A DNA stretch of 64,000 bases from Psychrobacillus sp. OK032 (GTDB taxonomy: Bacteria > Bacillota > Bacilli > Bacillales_A > Planococcaceae): contig NZ_FOGY01000002.1 in NCBI RefSeq assembly GCF_900111345.1, forward strand, positions 124,001 through 188,000. Reading direction: 5' to 3'. The position numbers were made by a program, and so were the translations under genes. Positions 55,133-63,065 of this stretch are shown piece by piece. The notes under the pieces are model-generated. The model was not told the origin of the DNA and searched no databases. It was given only the letters and a program-made list of their open reading frames with translations. Within the stretch, counting starts at the first letter, position 1. Each line of letters starts with the position of its first letter.

Positions 55133-56152
55133 TTAATCTGGAATCGAGATTACGATTTTTCCAAAAAGACTTCCTTTTTCCATATGGCTATGAGCTTCTT
55201 CAATTTCTTCAAGAGGATAAACTTTGTCAATCACGGGCTTAAGCTGATGCTCCTCAAAAAGAGCTAACATACTAGCAAATTCCTCGGATGTACCCATTGT
55301 TGACCCTAAAATATGCAATTGCTTAAGAAATATTTTTGGCATTACAATGTTATTTACTGGTCCTAAGGTTGCCCCGAATGAAACAATCTTGCTTCCAGGT
55401 TTAGCCAAAGTGATTAAATCATTAAAAGTGGCTCCCCCGATACTATCAATAGATAAATCGGCACCACCTGACATCGCTTTCAAATCTTTCACCCAGTTTT
55501 CAGACCGGTAATTAACTCCTCCAGTGGCTCCTAGCGCCAATGCATTTTCTATTTTTTCATCACTGCTTGATGTAACGAAAACTTTTGCACCTTTGGCGAC
55601 AGCAATTTGCAGAGCAAAAGTCGCTACACCTCCACCAATACCAGGAATAATGACCGTATCACCTTCCTTTACTTCCCCTTTTGTAACGACAGCACGATAG
55701 GCAGTCAAACCTCCTAATGGGATCGCTGCAGCTTCTTCCCAAGTAAGGTGCTTTGGCTTAGAAAATACATACTCCGCAGGAATCTTAATGTATTGCGCAA
55801 ATGTGCCATCCATTGGGACCCCTAATGTTAAAAAGGCGGAGGATTGAACATTAGGATTATCCCCCCAGCCGGTGGATGGGTTAATGACAACCTCACTTCC
55901 AATTTCTAATCCTTGAACCCCTACACCTAATTCTTCAATAATTCCTGCTCCATCCGAACCCGGAGTAGAGGGTACTTCAATACCGGGATAGGCCCCATAT
56001 CGTACATATACATCTCTTCTATTTAAGGCGGCATTACGTAAACGGATTAGAACTTCCCCTTGCCCAGGTTTTGGAATTTCTACATCTTCATAATACAGAG
56101 GAGCGATTTCTCCCCCCATTTTAACTTTGTCTTTTAGAATTACAGCTTTCAT
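55133..56152 (-). CDS. MDR family alcohol dehydrogenase / quinone oxidoreductase
   Basis: A 339-residue medium-chain dehydrogenase. The catalytic domain opens KAVILKDKVKMGGEIAPLYY with LNRRDVYVRYGAYPG, and PGSDGAGIIEELGVGV follows. The nucleotide site is IIPGIGGGVATFALQIAVAK. The structural-zinc cysteine loop is absent (NPSTGWGDNPN stands there), so it may be a zinc-free quinone oxidoreductase/enoyl reductase-type MDR. It is 54 nt downstream of the thiolase gene and probably in the same operon, behind P1. Confidence 0.88.
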   Translation of the reverse strand: MKAVILKDKVKMGGEIAPLYYEDVEIPKPGQGEVLIRLRNAALNRRDVYVRYGAYPGIEVPSTPGSDGAGIIEELGVGVQGLEIGSEVVINPSTGWGDNPNVQSSAFLTLGVPMDGTFAQYIKIPAEYVFSKPKHLTWEEAAAIPLGGLTAYRAVVTKGEVKEGDTVIIPGIGGGVATFALQIAVAKGAKVFVTSSSDEKIENALALGATGGVNYRSENWVKDLKAMSGGADLSIDSIGGATFNDLITLAKPGSKIVSFGATLGPVNNIVMPKIFLKQLHILGSTMGTSEEFASMLALFEEHQLKPVIDKVYPLEEIEEAHSHMEKGSLFGKIVISIPD

Positions 56153-56206
56153 GTAAACTCCTCCATTATTTTAAAATTCAAATTTTTTCTATACAGCAAC
56201 CCTTAT

Positions 56207-57388
56207 TTATACTCTTTCAATAATTACTGATATTCCCTGTCCTCCACCAATACATAGAGAAGCCAATCCATATTTCCCTTGTCTATCTTGTAATTCAAGA
56301 GCTAATGAATAAAGAATTCTTGCACCGCTTGCACCTACTGGATGCCCTAGAGCAACTGCTCCACCATTAACATTCACTTTGTCCATATCTAAATCTAATT
56401 CCTTTATACAAGCTAACGTTTGAGCTGCAAATGCTTCATTTATTTCTATTAAATCAATGTCATTCCAGCTTAACCCTGCTGCTGAAAGGGCTTTCCTGCT
56501 TGATGGAGCAGGTCCAATTCCCATAAGGGCTGGCTCAACTCCAGCGAGTCCCCATGATATTATTCTCGCTAATGGTTTCACTTCCGGATTATCCTCCAAA
56601 TATTGTCCAGAAGCCAAAACAACTGCTGCAGCACCATCATTGATTCCACTTGAATTCCCTGCCGTAACAGTTCCATCTTTTTTAAACGCAGGACGTAATT
56701 TAGAAAGCTTTTCAAGAGTTGTTCCTTGTCTTATATGCTCATCTTCTGAAACAAGAATTGACCCCTTTTTATCCTTGACTTCAACCGCGACAATTTCTCT
56801 TGCGAATCTGCCTGATTCTCTTGCAGCGGCTGCTTTTCTTTGCGATGAAACAGCAAATTCATCTTGTTCTTCTCTACTGATTTCGTATTTTGCCGCTAAA
56901 TCTTCCGCGGTAATCCCCATTCCATAACCTATATATTGATCTGCAAGTGAATGGGCCAGCATATCGTCCATGTCCAGGTTATTTAAGCCTGTTCCAAATC
57001 TTGAATTTCGGATAACATGTGGAGCCTGGCTCATGTTTTCAGCTCCTCCGCAAAGAGCCGTCTGAGCTTCCCCTAGCATAATAGCTTGTGCTGCGGATAC
57101 AACGGATTGCAGTCCTGAACCACATAGACGATTTACTGTTAATGCTGGAGCTTCTACTGGCACACCGGCATAGAGAGCGATGTGACGTGCTAAAAAAGAA
57201 GCTGCTTTCGATGTATGGATAACGTTTCCAAAAAACACCTGATCAATTTGTTCGCTTGGTATATTACTTCTTTTCAATGCCTCTTTACTAGCCACAACTC
57301 CAAGCTCGATATCTGTTAAATTTTTTAAAGAGCCACCGAAACTTCCATTCGGAGTCCGTGCTCCTTCAATAAGGTAAACTGAGTTCAT
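56207..57388 (-). CDS. Acetyl-CoA C-acyltransferase (thiolase)
   Basis: A 393-residue classical thiolase with all catalytic residues: the nucleophile in TVNRLCGSGLQS, the histidine in VALGHPVGASG, and the second cysteine in LCIGGGQG. It should cleave a 3-oxoacyl-CoA to acetyl-CoA. It therefore contrasts with the cysteine-less thiolase-like protein at 43.4 kb. It heads the thiolase-MDR unit behind promoter P1. Confidence 0.94.
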   Translation of the reverse strand: MNSVYLIEGARTPNGSFGGSLKNLTDIELGVVASKEALKRSNIPSEQIDQVFFGNVIHTSKAASFLARHIALYAGVPVEAPALTVNRLCGSGLQSVVSAAQAIMLGEAQTALCGGAENMSQAPHVIRNSRFGTGLNNLDMDDMLAHSLADQYIGYGMGITAEDLAAKYEISREEQDEFAVSSQRKAAAARESGRFAREIVAVEVKDKKGSILVSEDEHIRQGTTLEKLSKLRPAFKKDGTVTAGNSSGINDGAAAVVLASGQYLEDNPEVKPLARIISWGLAGVEPALMGIGPAPSSRKALSAAGLSWNDIDLIEINEAFAAQTLACIKELDLDMDKVNVNGGAVALGHPVGASGARILYSLALELQDRQGKYGLASLCIGGGQGISVIIERV

Positions 57389-57633
57389 TTATACCATTCT
57401 CCTTTTTTATAAAAATAGAATTTTCTATTAATTTATGAATATAGCATATAAATATAATCAAATAAACTAATGGTTCTATAGCAGCTCCTATATGAGTTCT
57501 TGTCGAGTGATTATTTCGTTCAGACATTGTATCCTAATCCTTTTACTTTTATAATTAAAGTAATATGCATGATGATTAAGTATTTTATTATAAATTTCCC
57601 TTTCCAATCATCCCCTTTCCATCCCCCAAAACA
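57389..57633 (-). other. Leader of the thiolase operon, resembling the iclR 5' end
   Basis: From 57526 the minus strand reads ATGTCTGAACGAAAT, close to the start of iclR. The upstream bases (GTATCCT, CCTTTT, CTTTT blocks at 57528-57550) match the sequence just before iclR at 49595-49616. The frame that follows (MSERNNHSTRTHIG...) is not a recognisable protein. No gene is called. Confidence 0.5.
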
Positions 57634-57683
57634 GGAACACTGTTCTCTTTTATTATAATATTAAACTTATAGAAGTATGTCAA
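57634..57683 (-). promoter_or_regulatory. Promoter P1 of the thiolase operon with putative IclR operator
   Basis: Minus strand: -35 TTGACA (57683-57678), 17-nt spacer, -10 TATTAT (57660-57655), then GAACAGTGTTCC (57645-57634). That is the best palindrome of the set, placed over the expected start site. The A/T block AGAAAATTTTGAAT precedes the -35. Confidence 0.82.
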
Positions 57684-58046
57684 TTCAAAATTTTCTAAAA
57701 ATAAATATTTACAAGGTTTTTCCGTGATTTTTCTAAAACTTTTAAAGCTTATTTCAAATTTCTCAAACACTTCTCATTTGTTAAGTCAAAATGGTGCGCC
57801 TAAGGGTGTGTAGTACTACATATCCAACTCAAAAAGCCCTTTGTGATTTTACAGTAAAGGAAAATTTTCCGATTACCAAACTTTCAAAGGAAACTTAGAC
57901 TTCGCATCCGTACTAGCAAATTTAGAAGGATAGATAGTTCTAATCTACCCATCCTGCCATTTTGTTATTTCAGAAAGTCCTCTTGTATTATCGAGTGTTT
58001 CTGGATCGAGAATAACCTTTCATTTTTATCTAAAGGATTCAAACAA
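57684..58046 (-). other. Gene-free stretch between the thiolase unit and the SDR gene
   Basis: Apart from the upstream A/T block of P1 I see no credible open frame, RNA gene or terminator in this 360-nt stretch. Confidence 0.4.
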
Positions 58047-58793
58047 CTAATAAACAGCTCGTCCACCACTCATGTCGAGGCATTGTCCAGTAATATAACC
58101 GGCTTCTTCAGAAACCAGGTAATTAAATAGTCCAGCCACTTCTTCCGGTTTACCTAACCGTCCCATGGGGATTTTATTTAGCACAGACTGAAAATAGCTC
58201 TCACTTACTGTTTTAATCATATCCCCTTCAATCATCGTCGGAGCAATACAATTTACCGTTACGCCCGATTTTGCAGTTTCTTTACCCAATGATTTGGTAA
58301 AGCCCATTACACCTGCCTTGGAAGAAACATACGCGGCTAGCATCGGATTTCCTTCTTTACCAGTGATGGAAGACATATTAACAATCCGGCCATACCCTCG
58401 ACTAATCATTCCATCGATCACAGCCTGACAGCATAAAAAGGTTCCTTTTAGATTGACATCTAAAATCAGATCCCAATCCTCCTCCGAAATCTCACTTGTT
58501 GGTGCGGTAGGACCAAGGATTCCGGCGATATTGGCAAGAATATCTATTTGGCCTAGATCCCCTTCAATTGTGCGCATCATGTCTCGCACTTCATGTTTTA
58601 TACTTACATCTACCCTATAAGGGATAGCTTTCAATCCGGCCTCTGTAATATCTGTAGCTACTTTTTCGGCAGCTGAAAAATTAATATCAGCTACTATAAC
58701 GTAGGCTCCCTCTCTTGCCATCCGCCAGCTAACAGCTTTACCGATATTATTTCCGCCTCCAGTAACAACGGCTACTTGCCCAATTAGTTGCAT
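58047..58793 (-). CDS. SDR family oxidoreductase (FabG-like)
   Basis: A 248-residue short-chain dehydrogenase: nucleotide motif VTGGGNNIGKA, NAG-type LANIAGILGP, catalytic Ser in NMSSITG, and YVSSKAG with Tyr and Lys. The end GYITGQCLDMSGG is typical. It probably acts on a 3-hydroxyacyl-CoA or alcohol intermediate, filling the place of the lost 3-hydroxyacyl-CoA dehydrogenase. ATG 58793 has GAGGAG at 8 nt; a GTG at 58802 is less likely. A weak P5-type promoter lies at 59122-59166. Confidence 0.9.
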   Translation of the reverse strand: MQLIGQVAVVTGGGNNIGKAVSWRMAREGAYVIVADINFSAAEKVATDITEAGLKAIPYRVDVSIKHEVRDMMRTIEGDLGQIDILANIAGILGPTAPTSEISEEDWDLILDVNLKGTFLCCQAVIDGMISRGYGRIVNMSSITGKEGNPMLAAYVSSKAGVMGFTKSLGKETAKSGVTVNCIAPTMIEGDMIKTVSESYFQSVLNKIPMGRLGKPEEVAGLFNYLVSEEAGYITGQCLDMSGGRAVY

Positions 58794-59121
58794 ACCTCTC
58801 ACTCCTCAAATTATAAAGATAAATCATGTTAAGCTTTCTACAACAAATTAATCGTTATTTAAGGGCTGAATTGTGGAAACCAGCGAATATCTGGATTCGA
58901 AAGATTGAAGGAAAATCCGTCCCTTTAAAAAGCAAATTGTTGTCGTCACTCAGGTCTAATTGTAATAAGTCTCCAAATGGGTATAGCCACCTTTAATTAG
59001 GTATTTACTTTTTTAGGCTCTAATTTGGGAAGATGATTAAACTGAAAATTCTTTTTTTACGACACTAGTGATAATAACCATTTGCAAAATACCTAGGGGC
59101 ATTTTCCTTCTCTCCAAAAAC

Positions 59122-59166
59122 GGAACACTGTTTATTTTAAAAAGGTAAATATTATAATTATGTTGA
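59122..59166 (-). promoter_or_regulatory. Degenerate P5-type promoter/operator upstream of the SDR gene
   Basis: The minus strand has AAACAGTGTTCCG (59133-59121), almost the same as the P1 operator. TCAACA (59166-59161) stands at the -35 place and TTTTTA at the -10, so the core promoter is weak. The distance to the SDR start is about 330 nt. No gene lies between. Confidence 0.45.
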
Positions 59167-59235
59167 TTTTGAATTTCCCCAAAATATCGAATTGCTTTTT
59201 ATAAGCACAAATGCCCGACAGCAGTTTTGATGGAT

Positions 59236-59416
59236 TTACTCCACGCCACCTGCCATCCATCCGCCATCCACCGCATGGTGATACCATTTACTTAGTCTGA
59301 CTACATCGGAAGCCAAAAATATTGCAGGTCCGGCCAGATCCTCAGTTATCCCTCTCCTTCGTTGGGGGATCGGATGCCCCAACAGTCACAATGCACACCT
59401 AGTCCCTCAGTCTCAT
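59236..59416 (-). pseudogene. SDR gene with an internal deletion
   Basis: ATG 59416, behind GAGGAGGATGG, starts MRLRD, stop, VCIVTVGAS, the usual N-terminus of an SDR (VCIVTGAS). Some 60 nt later in another frame comes ITEDLAGPAIFLASDVVRLS, then HAVDGGWMAGGVE and stop, the usual SDR C-terminus. The roughly 200 residues between are missing. A dead gene. Confidence 0.75.
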
Positions 59417-59794
59417 CGTTACCATCCTCCTCATTATAAAAATCACATATAGTGTCACCAAAGATGAGCTGTTTCTCCGGCTGCCCTTGACTCAGGCTCA
59501 ACTGGACACCACCCATCATTGCAATTTCTTCTCCAATTTAGTTAGCAATGCCATTCAAAGGGTGGGTTATTACATTCATTCAGATGACCAGATGACGACC
59601 GCCACTATCACTGCAATAGAATTTCTATAAAAATAGAAATTGGATGTTTACGGAAATACCAAATAATCATTCAGAATAGTGTAATTCTGGTTAAAAACAT
59701 TTTAATTCTTCGAAATTCAAATTTCTTAATCTCCAAGAAATCAAATGAATAAGAGTATTTTACAATTATCTTTTTGTCAGCCGATTTCGCGGAA
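59417..59794 (-). other. Gene-free stretch with a further coding remnant
   Basis: Between 59430 and 59560 the minus strand reads IGEEIAMMGGVQLSLSQGQ and EKQLIFGDTICDFYNEEDG in one frame with a stop before it. This could be the tail of a CoA-transferase or similar, but I cannot confirm it. The rest to 59794 shows nothing apart from the bases shared with the 3' flank of the second dctP gene (59771-59789). Confidence 0.4.
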
Positions 59795-60865
59795 TTATGG
59801 TCTAGTGTTTTCTATCTCATCGAGTAATTGTTGTCCGCCTTCAACCGTTTTTGCCCATTCATCATGTAAAGGCAACAGGACTTTTTTAAACTCATTGTGT
59901 TCTTCTTCAGTTGGAAAATAAACTTCTACTCCTTTTTCTTTAGCTAGTTTCTCATTATTTTTAAGATTTGCTAAAAAAACTTCATCAAGAAATTTATCAA
60001 AATCCTTGCTTGTCTCAACAAGAATAGATTGTAAATCTGTAGGAAGGGAATCAAATTTCTTATTAGACATCATGACTGCAATAGTAAAGTTATTAATAGG
60101 TACTGAAGTCCAAGTTTTTATCGGGTAATTGGAAAGAGCATAGTATGCTGTTGAAATTACACCATCTAAAGCACCCTGTTGGATGGACGTGGCCACTTCA
60201 GCAGCATCGACTACTACTGCGTTAGCCCCAATAGCATTAATTGAATCTTTTAATACTGTTCCACCCGGGGTCCTGAGTTTAAGCCCCGTCGCACTCTTTA
60301 GATCAGTAACCAATTCACCTTTCCCTGCAGTGAATATTTCACTGAAGTTATCTTGGGTCATAGACAAAACCTTTAGTCCTCGTTCATCTGTTTTCTTCTT
60401 AATGACTTCTCCACCCTTTTCACTGTCAAAAAATGCTCTTTTGTGTTTATAAAATAAAGATGGATCTTCCATATCAAATTCAAACAAATATGGCAATTCG
60501 AAGAGATACCAAATAGGATCTATGCTGCCGATGAGAGCGGAATTAGTCATGTTCATATCAATTTGTCCATTAAGCATTGCCTGAATTTCTTGACCTGGCG
60601 GCATTATCTGAGCGCTCGGGTATATTTCAAGGGATAATCTACCGTTACTTCTCTCTACCAGCTCATCATTAAACCATTCCATTGATTGATGGTGTAAACC
60701 AGTTGTAGGATATGTGTGAGATACTTTCAGAACATACTTAGTATTATTCGAATTACCAGCATCATTGTTTTTCTGCTGTGAATTTTGACTAGTTTCAGAA
60801 GCTCCACTGCAAGCAGAAATAATGAACATTATAGGAAAGAAAATCCCAATAAAAAACTTCTTCAT
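59795..60865 (-). CDS. TRAP transporter substrate-binding lipoprotein DctP (copy 1)
   Basis: A 356-residue DctP-family binding protein. The signal peptide ends FIISACSG with lipid-modified Cys19, followed by an Asn/Gln-rich linker. Binding-fold segments are KVSHTYPTTGLHHQSMEWFN, YPSAQIMPPGQEIQ and the arginine region LKLRTPGGTVL, where the conserved Arg binds carboxylate ligands. The start is ATG 60865, with AAGGGGGAA upstream. No dctQ or dctM permease gene is in the window, so its transporter must be elsewhere or beyond the edge. It is about 70% similar by eye to copy 2. Confidence 0.92.
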   Translation of the reverse strand: MKKFFIGIFFPIMFIISACSGASETSQNSQQKNNDAGNSNNTKYVLKVSHTYPTTGLHHQSMEWFNDELVERSNGRLSLEIYPSAQIMPPGQEIQAMLNGQIDMNMTNSALIGSIDPIWYLFELPYLFEFDMEDPSLFYKHKRAFFDSEKGGEVIKKKTDERGLKVLSMTQDNFSEIFTAGKGELVTDLKSATGLKLRTPGGTVLKDSINAIGANAVVVDAAEVATSIQQGALDGVISTAYYALSNYPIKTWTSVPINNFTIAVMMSNKKFDSLPTDLQSILVETSKDFDKFLDEVFLANLKNNEKLAKEKGVEVYFPTEEEHNEFKKVLLPLHDEWAKTVEGGQQLLDEIENTRP

Positions 60866-60889
60866 ATTTTTCCCCCTTAACAATTGTAC

Positions 60890-61545
60890 GTTCACATTAA
60901 CAATAGGTGATGAACTAAATATCTCGCTAACGCGGTCCTTCATTTAGAATACGTCCCTCCCAAGACAACTAATTTTCAACTTCGATTTCTGGTGATGTGA
61001 TATAGAAGGTATCAATACATACTTTTAATACATGTTGCGAATAAGTCCAATCAGGACCCCAATAAAGATTCAATTTGACCTCTGGATCTAAATTGAGACG
61101 ACAACTTGCAATGCTGTTTTCAATCATTTTCTTTGCCACAGGATGAAAAACCAGGTCAGCGCCACTCACATCATTTCCAAGTAATGCTCTACCATTTTTT
61201 CCGCAGCCAAAAGAATGGAAATCATGACTCCAATAGAATGTCCAACCAAGAAAACCCCGGCAGTTCCCCTCCATATTTCTTATATGCCGACAACGTTGCT
61301 TTTTGAAAAACCGGAAGTTGAGAATAAAATGAAAGACCTTTTTCACCTGCAGCACCATAACCAGGACGATCAATCGCAATTACAGAATATCCAATTCTTA
61401 TCCTAACGTATGCAAGTAATTGTTTGCATTTGACTATGAGTAAAAGTATTTTGAAGAAAAAGAGCCACCATAAATGCCTATAATTAAAGCCTTTGGTTGT
61501 TGATTGGCAGCAGGTGCATTTAAGCTCACTACTCGTTATATAACG
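60890..61545 (-). pseudogene. Decayed copy of the alpha/beta hydrolase at 62 kb
   Basis: Broken frames reproduce most of the intact protein: NAPAANQQPKALIIGIYGGS, then VIAIDRPGYGAAGEKGLSFY, and DVSGADLVFHPVAKKMIENS. LNLYWGPDWTYSQHVLKVCI and IFSSSPIVNVNVQ follow. There are frameshifts, stops and a deletion before the last piece, which runs into the dctP copy 1 leader. It is a dead duplicate. Confidence 0.85.
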
Positions 61546-61617
61546 AATTAGTGTAAGGTTTCTGCCCACTTGGTATAAACAGAATCTATAGCGTCGGAGA
61601 GAAAAAAGACGCGGCTC

Positions 61618-61955
61618 TAGCTCAAGGTGGCTTCGCATTGGTTAAGTATTCACTTAGACAAGTGAAAGTCTTTCATACCCACCGTGGATCTGAAATCAAG
61701 AACGTTGGGATTGATGAGTTATTAAGTCAATACAAGATGAAACGATCTCTTAGCCAATAGGGGAACCCTTATAATAATGTGGTGGCAGAGGCTACGTTTA
61801 AGCTATTAAAAATAGAACTCATCAACGGATTGCACTACCCTACCCTTGAACAGCTGTCTCTTGACTTTTCGATTACGTCAATTGGTACAATAATTTCGTA
61901 CGCACAGCACCCTTGGCTACGTAAGCCCGATAGAGTACAAAATTACTTCCCTTAA
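61618..61955 (+). pseudogene. IS3-type transposase orfB remnant
   Basis: The plus strand reads KVFHTHRGSEIKNVGIDELL, then SQYKMKRSLSQ, stop, GNPYNNVVAEATFKLLKIEL and INGLHYPTLEQL. A frameshift leads to LFDYVNWYNNF. This is the C-terminal DDE part of an IS150-group orfB (HTDRGxEF, NAVAEATFK, DYVNWYN). No start, left end or terminal repeats are visible. Confidence 0.8.
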
Positions 61956-61993
61956 GAAAGGTGTTTGATTTAGTATTGACATACTAGTTTATC

Positions 61994-62917
61994 TTATATA
62001 GAGTCGTTATTTATTACAAAACCTTTACCGTAATTATCAGGGGCTGATGAATGATATAAAATACACTCGTCAAGAAATGCTAACGTTCGTAAATTGAATG
62101 CTCTATTAACTTTTTGAAGGTGAATATTGTGAGCTGTAAAACGTTGCAAGTTTACAGCAACAAAAGGTGACGAACTAAATATCCCATGAACACGCTCCAT
62201 AACTCTGGTATTACCATCCCAAATACCGTCATATTCCCCAATAGTAAATTGTACCGGAACTGTCACGCGCGGTCCTTCTATTAGAACACGTTTCTCCCAA
62301 GACAACGCATCAACAGCTTCAATTTCTGGTGACTTAGTATGGAAGGTATCCAAACATTCTTTTAATACATCTTGCGAGAATGTCCAATCAGGGCCCCAAT
62401 GAAGACTCAATTTGACTTTTGGATCTATATTTAGGCGACCGTGTGAAATACTTTTTTTGATCACTTCTTTTGCCACAGAATGAAATGCCAAGCCCGCACC
62501 ACTCACATCCATTCCAAGCAATGGAACTACCTTTTTTTCTGCAGCTAAAAGAATTGATATCATTGCTCCAATAGAATGCCCAACCAAGAAAACCCCAGCA
62601 GAATCCTCTCCATATTTCTCATATGCCCTCGATATAACTTTTTGAAGTATCGGAAGTTGAGTATCAAATGCCAGACCTTTTTCACCCACAGCACGATAGC
62701 CAGGACGATCAATTGCAATTACAGAATATCCCATGTCTGATCCTAACTTAAGCAAGGAATTAGTTGCAGTTGACTCCAGGTAATAGTATTTTGAAGAAAA
62801 TGAGCCGCCATGAATAGCTACAATTAAAGCTTTTGGTTGAAGATCGGCAGAAGGGGCATATAAGCCGGTGATCATTTCATCTCCTGAACCTAGCTTGATA
62901 GCTTCAATTTTTGTCAT
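61994..62917 (-). CDS. Alpha/beta hydrolase
   Basis: A 307-residue alpha/beta hydrolase. The oxyanion strand is ALIVAIHGGSFSSKYYY, the nucleophile elbow is VGHSIGAM with Ser, and the late His is likely in FTAHNIHLQ. An acid residue is probably in IGEYDGIWDG. It could be an esterase, a lactonase or a thioesterase; the substrate is not known. ATG 62917 has GGAGGG at 9 nt. It lies downstream of dctP copy 2. A decayed duplicate is found at 60.9-61.5 kb. Confidence 0.88.
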   Translation of the reverse strand: MTKIEAIKLGSGDEMITGLYAPSADLQPKALIVAIHGGSFSSKYYYLESTATNSLLKLGSDMGYSVIAIDRPGYRAVGEKGLAFDTQLPILQKVISRAYEKYGEDSAGVFLVGHSIGAMISILLAAEKKVVPLLGMDVSGAGLAFHSVAKEVIKKSISHGRLNIDPKVKLSLHWGPDWTFSQDVLKECLDTFHTKSPEIEAVDALSWEKRVLIEGPRVTVPVQFTIGEYDGIWDGNTRVMERVHGIFSSSPFVAVNLQRFTAHNIHLQKVNRAFNLRTLAFLDECILYHSSAPDNYGKGFVINNDSI

Positions 62918-63065
62918 CTCAAATTTCCCTCCTATATCATAATGAATTTCATGAATTAATCTGTACCTTTTTCCTGTAAAATACAAATGAGTTAATCAAC
63001 AAAAAATCAACTGATAAAGAAGAGTTGTTGGCAACATCCTTTTTTGTCAGCCGATTTCGTTTAAA

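Noticed and set aside
57421-57526. Leader ORF MSERNNHSTRTHIG as a real gene before the thiolase gene
   Set aside because: It overlaps the thiolase ribosome-binding site and start, has no recognisable protein sequence, and is better explained as a copy of the iclR 5' end.
61706-61763. tRNA or other RNA gene in the 61.6-61.95 kb stretch
   Set aside because: The sequence translates as an IS3 orfB fragment; no cloverleaf could be drawn.
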